Origin: JAKAFX01 sp043196285
Lineage (GTDB): Archaea; Thermoplasmatota; Thermoplasmata; Thermoplasmatales; Thermoplasmataceae
Assembly (NCBI GenBank): GCA_043196285.1
Contig: JBBYJL010000003.1
Location: forward strand, 1 to 48,772
Direction: 5' to 3'
DNA length: 48,772 bases
Shown here in pieces: positions 33,934 through 43,122 of this stretch. The notes under the pieces are model-generated. The model was not told the DNA's origin. It did not search any database and was given only the letters and a program-made list of their open reading frames with translations. Made by a program: the position numbers and the translations under genes. How positions within the stretch are numbered: position 1 is the first letter of the stretch; each line of letters opens with the position of its first letter.

Positions 33934-34832
33934 CAAACCAGAAGATCTTCTATATGGCTCTTCTGCTGCTTGTGACGTTCTTCTGGGGCGTTACATTTCC
34001 ATTAATAAAGATCACGCTGGGTTTCGTGTCGCCGGTCTCGTTTCTCGTCATAAGATTCCTCGTATCTGCATTGATACTTCTGCCATTTGTTATCCGGAAC
34101 AAATCACTAATGAGATCAAGGGATATCAAACTGGGTATTTCAGCCGGTTTTCTGCTGTTCGTGGGTTATTTCTTTCAGACAGTTGGCCTGAATTACACGA
34201 CTGCTTCACAGTCCGGAATAATAACAGGGCTGTATGTGGTGCTTCTGCCTTTCATATCGCTGGTCTACCTGAAGCTGAGACCTGACCGGATATCCATTAT
34301 GGCATCTTTTATCGCTTTCGCTGGACTGATAATTATGTCAGCTGGAAACCTTGGGAATTCCGGCATACAGCTTGGTGATGTGCTGACAGTGATATCTGCG
34401 GTCGCTTATGCGTTCCAGATAGCGTATGTCTCCAAATACTCATCTAGCCTTGACTCCCTTGTCTTCACATTCTACCAGCTGCTTTCAGTCGCACTTTTCT
34501 CCTCGATCTTCCTTCCGTTCATGAGCTCTCCATTCACTGTAAACTATTTTGTCATCTTCACCATTCTTTTCACCGCAGTCTTTGCAGGAGTTTTAGCCAT
34601 ATTCATCAGCAACAGATCGCTCATATACATTGAGCCTACCGCTGCTGGCGTGATATTTGTTGGGGAGCCTGTATTTGCAGCGGTAACATCCGTGATCATA
34701 ACCGGGCAGATTTTAGGCATATATACAGTGGTGGGCGGAACTATAATGATCTTCGCCATGTTCATAACAACATTCAGGAACTACCTGATGGGCAGGAGGA
34801 TAGGTCACGGCACAATTGATACGGATAGGTGA
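33930..34832 (+). CDS. EamA/DMT-family transporter
   Basis: A 300-residue protein with ten hydrophobic segments arranged as two EamA repeats. The first repeat contains TFFWGVTFPLIKITLGFVSP, and the second GDVLTVISAVAYAFQIAYVSKY with YIEPTAAGVIFVGEPVFAAV. Such permeases export or import metabolites; the substrate is unknown. Its start overlaps the geranylgeranyl reductase stop (ATGA), so the genes are translationally coupled, perhaps only by location. Confidence 0.88.
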   Translation: MTNQKIFYMALLLLVTFFWGVTFPLIKITLGFVSPVSFLVIRFLVSALILLPFVIRNKSLMRSRDIKLGISAGFLLFVGYFFQTVGLNYTTASQSGIITGLYVVLLPFISLVYLKLRPDRISIMASFIAFAGLIIMSAGNLGNSGIQLGDVLTVISAVAYAFQIAYVSKYSSSLDSLVFTFYQLLSVALFSSIFLPFMSSPFTVNYFVIFTILFTAVFAGVLAIFISNRSLIYIEPTAAGVIFVGEPVFAAVTSVIITGQILGIYTVVGGTIMIFAMFITTFRNYLMGRRIGHGTIDTDR

Positions 34833-34861
34833 TGCGATCACCGTGCCTGTTCAGTTATATA

Positions 34862-35827
34862 CTATTTGTAGATGGCCCCAAGGCTCATCGCTGCAGTCAC
34901 GACATTGTAATGATCTTTTCTCTCTGGAAGCGCCCAGTGCCTCTCCAGGCCGGTGAGAAAAAGAGAGGACAGTTTCCTGTCGATCACATAGTAGCTTGTC
35001 AGGACATTCCCATGGACCTCTGCCTCATAGAAAAGTGAACCGTAATATGGAGCCAGTACCTCCCTGTTAAAATCGGTGAAGTAATGTGTCTTGGTTTCCA
35101 GCTCAAAGAGTCTTGAGCTTCGAACCTCTACATTTGTTTCTGACTCTCCCTTCATGCCCGCTGATTCAGCCAGGAATATCAGGGTATCGTTGATCCCGCT
35201 GGTAAAGTACTTTGGTATGAATCTCCCTGTGTTCATGAACACTCCGCTGTTCTCCTTTTCCATGTTTTCCTTCCGCATGTGCCACTCCGTGCTGACAAGA
35301 AAGAGATCACTTATTGATCCACCCGTTTCAGTGAACAGCTTCACTATGTATGGCATATTCTCGGGATGCCTTCCCATATAGATTAACTCGCCTTTCATTG
35401 GCATTTTGGGAATTGCCTCCAGCAACAGTTTTGATACCTTTTGCCGGGAGTTTTCCGAGAATTCTATCTGAACATATGCATCCCTGGAGTGCGAGAGTAT
35501 ATTCGGATTCATCCGGCATCCTGCAATTTTATTGATCCTGTCAAGTGTACCCATGAAATAATTGTCTACCTCAACCCGCAATATGGAGTTGCCTATGACA
35601 CTCATACTTCCCCTGTCAAATTCAGGCGTCTCAGCAAGGTTGGCCATGTCGATTTCCATCAGATTTATTCCCAGGTTCCTGTAAGTGTACATTTTGCCTT
35701 CTTCAATATTTGTGAAAAAGAATGTGTTGTCAAGGAAAATCTCCTTGTCACGGATCCGGATCAGCTTTGGAAAACGGTCCTCAAGCATGATTACGGCGCA
35801 TTGATCAAGGATTTCTGAGCTCCACAT
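34862..35827 (-). CDS. Unknown protein, 321 residues
   Basis: Not recognised. It is soluble, mixed alpha/beta, with no Walker motif or helix-turn-helix that I can find. Notable pieces are SVIGNSILRVEVDNYFMG, GGSISDLFLVSTEWHM and a C-terminal MSLGAIYK. It is convergent with the EamA gene (29 bases between stops). Upstream of its start (towards 35900) lies an A+T-rich region. It may be a Thermoplasmata-restricted protein. Confidence 0.75.
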   Translation of the reverse strand: MWSSEILDQCAVIMLEDRFPKLIRIRDKEIFLDNTFFFTNIEEGKMYTYRNLGINLMEIDMANLAETPEFDRGSMSVIGNSILRVEVDNYFMGTLDRINKIAGCRMNPNILSHSRDAYVQIEFSENSRQKVSKLLLEAIPKMPMKGELIYMGRHPENMPYIVKLFTETGGSISDLFLVSTEWHMRKENMEKENSGVFMNTGRFIPKYFTSGINDTLIFLAESAGMKGESETNVEVRSSRLFELETKTHYFTDFNREVLAPYYGSLFYEAEVHGNVLTSYYVIDRKLSSLFLTGLERHWALPERKDHYNVVTAAMSLGAIYK

Positions 35828-35981
35828 TGCTTTTGTTATGCGATGTTAATACATTAGTTTTGTGAATTATTTTTTTTGCAGTAGATAAAAATTACCCGGC
35901 AGATCGATCTGCTGGCACAACCAGAAAAGTTGAGATCTCCTCCATATTCGCCTACTCCCATTTTCAGTAATGCATGGCAGA

Positions 35982-38744
35982 CTAAAAGAATTGATCCAGG
36001 TTCAGTTTCCCTTCCCTCGCGTCCTTATTTATGCGATATCCTTTCTCCCTGGCATATTCCTCTGTAACAGACCTGCAGATGAGGTTCTCATGATTCTCTT
36101 CCTGAAGGTCCTTCAGGAAACGTTCAGGATCGGTCTTCATTTCTATTATCCTCTGCAGGGTACCGATAAAGCTGTTCAGGGTTTTGCTGTTCGGCTTTGT
36201 AATATCAATCTTGACTGAACTTCCCAGCAGGTTTATGGGGTTCCTGAGAGCGACAAAGCCGATACCCACGTCTATCCTGTCCAGATCGATGTTCCTGTTG
36301 AATGCCAGCATCCTGCGGTAAAGCTCGAGCTGTGCCCTGTGATGGGAAGATCTGTCATCATTCTTATCAGTTTTCCAGTCTACTATAAGGTATCTGTCCT
36401 TGTTTCTAAACAGTGCGTCAATCTTTCCCTTGAATTCAAGGTCAATGTCTGTATCGATGATTGCGCTGATAGGAACACTGACCGTGATCTCCTGCCCAAC
36501 CGCTTCCGGGTAATCCCGTTTTATGATCTCTACTGCCTTCTTCACGTTATCCCTGTACTCTGCATATTCCTCCTTTACCTCCACTTCCTCCCCTCTCGAA
36601 ATCATCTCAGCCATGCTGTGTATCGCGGTTCCCCTGTCCATCGCCTTTGACTCTGCGCTAACACCCAGAATGTCTCTTATGAGGAAATCGCAGCAGCTCG
36701 TCTGCAAATCACTTACGGAAGAATAGGAGAGCCTCCTGAGATTGGTGAAATATTCAGAAATTGTCTTCATTATCCAGTTGTCCTTTTCCTGAAGCACCCT
36801 TCTGGAACCTTCAGTATCGCCTGAGACAAACAGGTTGTACGCTTCCCTGTACCTCTGATACAGTGAATCCTCCGCTAAGTTTTCCGGGTCCATAACTATC
36901 CTTTCTGAAAACCCGGGAATATAAAACCCGGGATCAGCCCGGGACGGATCAGGGATAATGTAAAGGTATTTCCTGGGTCTTGTGAGTGCAACGAAATCTA
37001 TCCGGAGATCCTCCTCCTCTATTTCTTCACGAGGATTAATTCCCTTGCTTAACAACACTGCCTGCTTGATCTCGTCCACAAAACTGCCATATTCTCTTGT
37101 GGATGATGGAAGATAAATTACAGCATCGAACTGTCTTCCCTTGGCCCCATGAACTGTTTCGATGAATATGCCGGATTCTGAATCTGATTGATTCTGCGAA
37201 TAATCTGCGTTAAGCAAATAGCTTATCACGTCTGATATTCCCGGGTCCTTCAGTACTAATATTGCTTCAGAAATCAGCTCTCTGGCAGAAAGGGCTGTGG
37301 TAAAATAGTCCTTGCCATAAGAGGCGGAAACAGGTATTATATGTTCAATGAACAGTTTGTCAAGATCCTTCGCATTCCTGACTGACTCCCTCATCTTCCT
37401 GAATTCCGGAACCTTTTCCAGAAAGCTGTCAAGATTGTCCCTCGTTCTCTGTTCAAGTAATGCAAACGCTTCCCTGAGCTGGATCGGGAAATATGGTGTA
37501 AGCATAGCTGCCTTAACACTCCTGACATCATTTCCGAGCAATCCTTTCATGAATGTCACAATCTCTCCCATTGGAATATCTGATTCGTATGAATAGACTG
37601 CTTTGTACTGGTAGCCAATTCTGTCGAACTCCTGGGCAATGTCCTTTATCTGTGAATTCTTTCTCACAAGTATGCCGATACTGGAAACCTTTCCCTGAAG
37701 CTGCTGGATTATTCTTGGTATTATGCCCTCTATCGACTCACCGCTGCTTTCGATGACAGTAGGTTTCATGCCTTGAATGGATTCAGGGTTGACAAATCCG
37801 GAGAATTCACTTCTGTGATCGGAGTTTTTTGTCCTTGCCTGATAATATTCCCTTGCATAGTAAATGATTTCATTGGTGCTCCTGTGGTTGTAATGCAGGA
37901 TGAATGTTCTTGAGTTCCTGAACAGGTCAAAGTTGGCTACAGATCCTCCCTGGAAACCAAAAATAGCCTGTTTCCTGTCTCCAACTGCGAAGAATGTTTC
38001 CGAGGAATCAAGAGCAACCCTTGCCTCAAGGCTATTTATATCCTGAAGCTCATCGATTAGGACGTACTTGTATACCTTCTTCTTTCCGATCTGGAGGAAT
38101 TTCATTACCATGTCAGCGTAATCGATGCCCTGTTTCCCCTTTTCCATCTCGTAGTTCCTGAACATGGAAACAAACTGATCAGCGAAGAATTCCATCTCTT
38201 TCTTCGAGATTATCCTGGTCTTTCCAAAGTCCCTGAGATGTTCCTTGACCACATCCATTTCTATTGAATCTGGCAGCAGCCCATATGTCTTGATGTAGCG
38301 CACAGCATTCTCTATCTTTGGCACTATGGTTCCTATGAGATAGTCGTCCTCATAATTGAGCACCTTTTCGTTCTTGAGGAATCTGAAGATTGAATATCTC
38401 AGCAGGTTCGGGGAAATGATCTCCTTGTCGTCAAGATACTGGTTGCAGTAGGAATGGAATGTGAAAACGTTGAGACTTGAAAAACCGGTGTCAATTCCCT
38501 CTTCCCTTATTATCTTCGCAATCCTGTCCTCCATCTCAGTCATTGCCTTTTTGGTGAATGTCAGGCAGAGTATATCTGATGGGTTGACTCCGGATGCGAC
38601 TAGACGGGCGAATTTCCTTGCAATAAGTTCAGTTTTGCCGGTTCCCGGGTTCGCTATCACGAGGATATTCCCCGGTTCGTTCAGTATCTCGCTCTTATCC
38701 TCGTCAAGATTCATATTCTCCTGATCTGCCGCTCTCTCTGCCAT
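35982..38744 (-). CDS. UvrD/Rep-type helicase fused to a PD-(D/E)xK nuclease
   Basis: A 920-residue superfamily-1 helicase. Helicase motifs: Walker A VIANPGTGKTELIARK, motif Ia LCLTFTKKAMTEM, DELQD (motif II), GDRKQAIFGFQGG (III), YNHRS (IV), ETVHGAKGRQFDAV (V) and VALTRPRKYL (VI). The C-terminal part has a RecB-like nuclease: GTAIHSMAEM, GKIDAL and IVDWKTDKNDD, then AQLELYRRML. Hence an AddA/Cas4-like helicase-nuclease for end resection or repair. No four-Cys iron-sulfur set is evident. Starts at ATG 38744, overlapping tgtA by 41 bases; an ATG at 38714 preceded by GGAG is an alternative. Confidence 0.9.
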   Translation of the reverse strand: MAERAADQENMNLDEDKSEILNEPGNILVIANPGTGKTELIARKFARLVASGVNPSDILCLTFTKKAMTEMEDRIAKIIREEGIDTGFSSLNVFTFHSYCNQYLDDKEIISPNLLRYSIFRFLKNEKVLNYEDDYLIGTIVPKIENAVRYIKTYGLLPDSIEMDVVKEHLRDFGKTRIISKKEMEFFADQFVSMFRNYEMEKGKQGIDYADMVMKFLQIGKKKVYKYVLIDELQDINSLEARVALDSSETFFAVGDRKQAIFGFQGGSVANFDLFRNSRTFILHYNHRSTNEIIYYAREYYQARTKNSDHRSEFSGFVNPESIQGMKPTVIESSGESIEGIIPRIIQQLQGKVSSIGILVRKNSQIKDIAQEFDRIGYQYKAVYSYESDIPMGEIVTFMKGLLGNDVRSVKAAMLTPYFPIQLREAFALLEQRTRDNLDSFLEKVPEFRKMRESVRNAKDLDKLFIEHIIPVSASYGKDYFTTALSARELISEAILVLKDPGISDVISYLLNADYSQNQSDSESGIFIETVHGAKGRQFDAVIYLPSSTREYGSFVDEIKQAVLLSKGINPREEIEEEDLRIDFVALTRPRKYLYIIPDPSRADPGFYIPGFSERIVMDPENLAEDSLYQRYREAYNLFVSGDTEGSRRVLQEKDNWIMKTISEYFTNLRRLSYSSVSDLQTSCCDFLIRDILGVSAESKAMDRGTAIHSMAEMISRGEEVEVKEEYAEYRDNVKKAVEIIKRDYPEAVGQEITVSVPISAIIDTDIDLEFKGKIDALFRNKDRYLIVDWKTDKNDDRSSHHRAQLELYRRMLAFNRNIDLDRIDVGIGFVALRNPINLLGSSVKIDITKPNSKTLNSFIGTLQRIIEMKTDPERFLKDLQEENHENLICRSVTEEYAREKGYRINKDAREGKLNLDQFF

Positions 38745-40587
38745 GTGTTACCTTGACTGCAACTCCGGATTTATAATATCCCATTTCTCTTCCCGGCACT
38801 GTTGCTTTGCCTACTGCTACCACATTTCCGTCAGGATCGACCACTGTGGTTTCGTTACCTGCAATGATATCATGATCAAAATTGGTCAGAAACTTGAAGA
38901 ACACGTTATAGCCCTTCACATTGTATTCTGCACTATCTCTGTTGACCGATACTGAATGCCTGTTTCCCCATATATTCCTGATCCTTAACCCTCCGGTGAA
39001 TGAAAGGGTGAAAAATCCGTCGTGGGGCCTCAGTGTTGCGATTATTTCCCCTCCCGCAGATATCGATCTTATCCTGTTCGTTGATCTTGATCTTCTCACC
39101 ACTGACCCGTCCGGGAACATCTTCATTCCAGTTCCCTTCCCAAACTGGTAATCGGCAATCATTCTCACTTCCTGGAGATCAAAGTCCCTTTTTCTTGGGC
39201 TTTCCTTCATTTCATCTGCTATGTCTGAAAGAAGCGAGACCTCCTTTCCCTGATCCTTCATTGCCTCAATGTTTGATCTGAGGCTGCCCTGGTCGTTGAA
39301 ATGACCCACAATCTGCTGCACAGGATAAGTATCTTTGAGCTCTACAGGCACCAAAAATGAATTCCATGGGAACAGGAAGGTATGATCTGTCCTGTTGTAT
39401 ATTTCCCTCACAAGGCTTTCGTCAGGCATCTGTACCTGAGTTAGATCGTTTCCCACAATGACTATGTTCTTTGCGCTCTCTGTTATATCCTTTATAAATT
39501 CTGCAAGCCTTGAAATTGAAGGGTGCATGGAAGAATACCTGTCAAAATAGAAGAATGACGATTTCTTGCTAATCTCCTGATGTGGTGCAATATTTGCGGA
39601 ACCGTAAAGTATCCTCAGGTATGCATTGAACAGGGCAGGATGAGTCCTGGCCTTTCCTTCTACATACTGCCAGAGGTTCTGCTCCATTATTCTTTCTCTA
39701 ATTTCCGAAATTTCCATGAATATTGCAAACAGGTTGTGCCACGCAATCTCTTCTACTCTCTTTTCAGGGTCCAGTGAAAACATCTCCCTGACAGTGTACC
39801 TGCCATAAAGAGGGCTCCACATGGGAAACTCATCTATCTTCGAGAGATCCCGGGTTCCGTCTGGATATATCAGACGCGAATCCCTGGCATATTTTACATA
39901 CGATGCAGAATCAAATATGTCTATTCCCAGAAGGACCGACATTCCCAAAAACATGGGGTGACCAGCCCCAAAAAGATGCATTGGTGCTGAGAAGTCAGAA
40001 TTCAAACGGGAATTCAAAATGATATCAACCAGGTCTGAATACCTGTAAGATTCAAGCAGAGGTACAACCCCTCCGACAGGGAGGTAGCACGACCCGGCCT
40101 CGCTCATGATCCTGGCAGAATATCTTCTCAGATCCGGATAGACCGATCCCTGAATCGGACCCGCCAGAATCATGTTACCTGTATTTCCGGCCTCCAGAAA
40201 CCTTCTGTGTGTCTCCTCGACCGCATTCTTTGCAGTTATATAGGAATCCGTTGGCTCGCTGAATATATCCAGGATTGTGCCGATGTCGCTGCCTATAGAT
40301 TGCTGAAATTCCACAATTTCACTGTTTGTATACTCAACGTCTCCATATACATGGGTCTGAAACGTCCCGGAGTCTGTCATTATGGGCCCGTCAAATCCAA
40401 TCAGCCTGTGGACACCGTCCTCCAGCGATCTTCTCCGCAGATCGCTGTTGCGCCTGATGATATAGGCATTTGTGATGACTGCTGTCGCACCAAGTTTCTT
40501 CATCCTCTCAGGACTTATTGTTATCCTGTTTGGGTTTACAACCGGCATCACGGTCGGCGTAAGAATATAACCATGGGATGTTTTCAT
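38704..40587 (-). CDS. tgtA: Archaeosine tRNA-guanine transglycosylase, zinc cysteines missing
   Basis: Exchanges guanine-15 of tRNA for preQ0, the first archaeosine step. Catalytic landmarks are present: MTDSGTFQ (Asp72), LAGPIQGSVYPDLR, LPVGGVVPL, LFGAGHPMFLG and GIDIFDSASY. A C-terminal PUA domain closes the 627 residues. The CxCxxC zinc site is replaced: at the expected positions stand Met256, Ser258 and Tyr261 in FPMWSPLYGRYT, while the fourth ligand His284 (AWHNL) is retained at the right spacing. The whole protein contains one Cys only (Cys167). GGGAGA precedes the ATG; rli1 lies 63 bases upstream. Confidence 0.92.
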   Translation of the reverse strand: MKTSHGYILTPTVMPVVNPNRITISPERMKKLGATAVITNAYIIRRNSDLRRRSLEDGVHRLIGFDGPIMTDSGTFQTHVYGDVEYTNSEIVEFQQSIGSDIGTILDIFSEPTDSYITAKNAVEETHRRFLEAGNTGNMILAGPIQGSVYPDLRRYSARIMSEAGSCYLPVGGVVPLLESYRYSDLVDIILNSRLNSDFSAPMHLFGAGHPMFLGMSVLLGIDIFDSASYVKYARDSRLIYPDGTRDLSKIDEFPMWSPLYGRYTVREMFSLDPEKRVEEIAWHNLFAIFMEISEIRERIMEQNLWQYVEGKARTHPALFNAYLRILYGSANIAPHQEISKKSSFFYFDRYSSMHPSISRLAEFIKDITESAKNIVIVGNDLTQVQMPDESLVREIYNRTDHTFLFPWNSFLVPVELKDTYPVQQIVGHFNDQGSLRSNIEAMKDQGKEVSLLSDIADEMKESPRKRDFDLQEVRMIADYQFGKGTGMKMFPDGSVVRRSRSTNRIRSISAGGEIIATLRPHDGFFTLSFTGGLRIRNIWGNRHSVSVNRDSAEYNVKGYNVFFKFLTNFDHDIIAGNETTVVDPDGNVVAVGKATVPGREMGYYKSGVAVKVTHGRESGRSGEYES

Positions 40588-40650
40588 TCTCCCTATCCGT
40601 GCAAGGCCATCCCTGTGCAGTATTTCTATCAGCGGAAACCAGCTCCGGAC

Positions 40651-42423
40651 TCATTGGGAATAATAATATTCACCGATCTCTTTCTGCTGCCTGTCAAGGC
40701 TGCTGTTTGCCTTGTTTATCCTTGGACGCATTGTTTTTTCGTCTCTCCTGAATGTTATTCCCACTCCTTTCAGGAACATGTTCATACCTGTCCTCATATC
40801 TGTGGGACCGAATGTGGTGGCCTCTATCCCAGGGCTTCCCTGAAACACCATGATCCTGTCGGATATCAGATCAGTAAAGTATATGTCGTGGTCCACAACA
40901 ATTGCGCTTCTCTTGGTATTTTCCATCACCCTCCTGATAACCTTTGCAGTGGCCATTCTGAATGATGCATCAAGATGTGCCGATGGTTCGTCAAGAAGAT
41001 AAAGATCTGCATCTGTGCCCAGCGTCAGTGCGATTGAGAGCCTCTGCATCTCTCCTCCGGACAGATCCTGCACATCGCTGTACATGATTTCGTTGATGTC
41101 AAGCGGTGCAAGTATGTCTCCTTTCACAAAGTTCTCGCTGATTTTCTCCTTCAATGCCTGGGACAGCATCTCAAAGGCCGTCCCTTCAAACGTGGTCGAT
41201 ACGTACTGTGGTTTATATGCTATTCTCAGTTTCCTGGAAACGCTACCCTGATCCATTTCAAGAACGCCGGCCAGCATCTTCACAAAGGTTGTTTTTCCAA
41301 GGGCATTCCTTCCCATTGCTCCGACCACCTCACCCCTCCCAATCTCACCGCTTTCCGAAACAATGGTGAAACCACCCAGTGTTTTCTTAACACCATTCCA
41401 GCTTACCAGATTCTCTTGAGATCGCGTTCTCTTTGCAGATCGCTTCGCAAATTCAATAATATGAGTGCTGATCCTTACATTCTCCTCCTTAAGGTAACCT
41501 GAGAGAAACGAATTGATTGCCTTGTTTGTAGATCTCTGTACTCCGATGACACCGTAAGCACCGCTTTCTCCATAAACTGGTGAAATCTCGTCTGCTATCC
41601 AGTCAAGGATCGCAAGATCATGCTCAACGACCATTATTGTCTTATCTTTTGCAATATCCTGGATTATCCTGGCTATTTTCAATCTTTCCCCAATGTCAAG
41701 ATACGACGACATCTCGTCAAACATCATCACCTCAGTATCCTTTAGGAGTGTGACCGCAATTGCGAGTTTCTGTAATTCTCCGCCTGAACACGATGATATG
41801 TCCTTGCCCAGGGATGACTGCATCTCCAGCATGGAAATTATCTCTTCCTTCCTTCCGGAAGAATCAGATCTAGCAATGATTTCACCTATGGTGCCCTTCG
41901 TGACCCTTGGGATCTGGTCGACGTACTGGCTCTTAAGAGCCACCTTCTTCCTTCCGTTGTAAAGATCTTTGAAGTACTGACCCATCACTGTTCCTGCCAT
42001 CTTTTCGATAACCAGGTCCTGATCGGGTTTTTTCTCGTAGTCCCCGAAGTTAGGTATTGTTGTGCCAGACAGGATATTCAGTGCTGTGGTTTTACCCAGT
42101 CCGTTTTTACCAAGTATTGCCATAACCTTGCCCTTCTGCAGTACCGGGACAGAGTATAACCTGAACTTGTTAAGCCCATACTGATGAAAAAGATCTTTGT
42201 TCATCTCATCCGGAACGTTGATGATCTTGATCGCGCCGAATGGGCATCGCCTCACGCAGATGCCGCATCCTATACACAGCGGCTCATTTATCACAGGCTG
42301 ATCCTGCGTCTCTACAAATTCAATGGTCTTTGTTCCGCTTCGTACGGGTGGACAGTAAAACTGGCACTCATGATTGCATTTTTTTGGATGGCATTTTTCC
42401 CTGTCGAGGACTGCTATGTGCAT
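40651..42423 (-). CDS. rli1: ABCE1/Rli1 ribosome-recycling ATPase
   Basis: Twin-ATPase that splits ribosomal subunits after termination. The N-terminal two iron-sulfur clusters are complete: KCHPKKCNHECQFYC and CIGCGICVRRCPFGAI. The first ATPase has GKNGLGKTT, CSGGELQKLAIA and FDEMSSYLD (DEM instead of the usual DEP). The second has GAMGRNALGKTT, LSGGEMQRLSIA and LLDEPSAHLD. At 590 residues it is the expected length. It is 11 bases after the DUF6015 gene and upstream of tgtA, on one strand. Confidence 0.96.
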   Translation of the reverse strand: MHIAVLDREKCHPKKCNHECQFYCPPVRSGTKTIEFVETQDQPVINEPLCIGCGICVRRCPFGAIKIINVPDEMNKDLFHQYGLNKFRLYSVPVLQKGKVMAILGKNGLGKTTALNILSGTTIPNFGDYEKKPDQDLVIEKMAGTVMGQYFKDLYNGRKKVALKSQYVDQIPRVTKGTIGEIIARSDSSGRKEEIISMLEMQSSLGKDISSCSGGELQKLAIAVTLLKDTEVMMFDEMSSYLDIGERLKIARIIQDIAKDKTIMVVEHDLAILDWIADEISPVYGESGAYGVIGVQRSTNKAINSFLSGYLKEENVRISTHIIEFAKRSAKRTRSQENLVSWNGVKKTLGGFTIVSESGEIGRGEVVGAMGRNALGKTTFVKMLAGVLEMDQGSVSRKLRIAYKPQYVSTTFEGTAFEMLSQALKEKISENFVKGDILAPLDINEIMYSDVQDLSGGEMQRLSIALTLGTDADLYLLDEPSAHLDASFRMATAKVIRRVMENTKRSAIVVDHDIYFTDLISDRIMVFQGSPGIEATTFGPTDMRTGMNMFLKGVGITFRRDEKTMRPRINKANSSLDRQQKEIGEYYYSQ

Positions 42424-42434
42424 GGCAATCCCCT

Positions 42435-42863
42435 CTAAGATGCACGCCAGTACTCGTCAGGGATGGTCTCGTAAAAATTAAAGCCGTCGTCCTGCTTTGC
42501 CTTCACATCCCTAAGCTTCATCCTGGACAGTTCATATATCCTGTCAGTGTTCAGTATCCAATAGTGTATTCTCCATTCCCTTCCATCAAACAGTGTTGTC
42601 TCTTCGCGCTCTGTCTGAAGTACGCCGATATCTTCCATGGTATAGAATGCATCACGATCTTCAGGTTCAAGCATATTGTCTATTACCCTGTCATTGTATC
42701 CAAAGAAATTAATGAGGTGTTCAGCCGCCTCAATCGATTCTTCCCTGCTCATCTTCCTGTTTTGAAGGCTGAGACCTGTACCTATAGCCGCGGATAACTC
42801 CTCGAGATTGGTATAATATCTCTTTTTTCTTGGAGTTTCAGCCTTCGAGTTTCCATTATTCAT
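42435..42863 (-). CDS. DUF6015 protein
   Basis: A 142-residue acidic protein with the archaeal DUF6015 pattern: EAAEHLINFFGYNDRVIDNMLEPEDRDAFYTMEDIGVLQTEREETTLFDGREWRIHYWILNTDRI. The function is unknown. It is the first gene of the run with ABCE1 and shares its promoter region, a hint of a translation link. The start at the ATG 42863 is plausible. Confidence 0.85.
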   Translation of the reverse strand: MNNGNSKAETPRKKRYYTNLEELSAAIGTGLSLQNRKMSREESIEAAEHLINFFGYNDRVIDNMLEPEDRDAFYTMEDIGVLQTEREETTLFDGREWRIHYWILNTDRIYELSRMKLRDVKAKQDDGFNFYETIPDEYWRAS

Positions 42864-43122
42864 ACAATCATCTTTTCTCTGAGTTCAGAGCGAGCAACTC
42901 AATTGAAAGAATGCTTATAAGGTTTTATAAAGGAAACGAAATCCGTAAATTGATATACGAGAAATAGCATATTGAGAATTACAGTACCTTTGATCATTCA
43001 AAAGACATCAAAAAAAGAGGGAATACTGGGAGAAAAGTCTAATTGTGTGCGCTGTGTTTCAGATTTAACTTTTTACCCGGCGACAGCTTGCGGTAATGCT
43101 AGAGCGCTTCATAGAGGAGCGA
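42864..43122. other. Gene-free stretch
   Basis: A+T-rich sequence between DUF6015 and the broken gene at 43123. It includes the presumed promoter of the DUF6015-rli1 operon (TTATAAGG/TTTTATAAAGG around 42915-42932). A T-run on the minus strand (AAAAAAAG at 43009-43016 as seen on plus) may terminate the broken gene. No reading frame looks coding. Confidence 0.4.

Noticed and set aside
40207..40965. 252-codon plus-strand frame
   Set aside because: It lies antisense across tgtA and rli1, both unmistakable; the Cys/His-rich translation is an artefact.
42240..42797. 185-codon plus-strand frame
   Set aside because: Antisense to rli1 and the DUF6015 gene; shadow frame.
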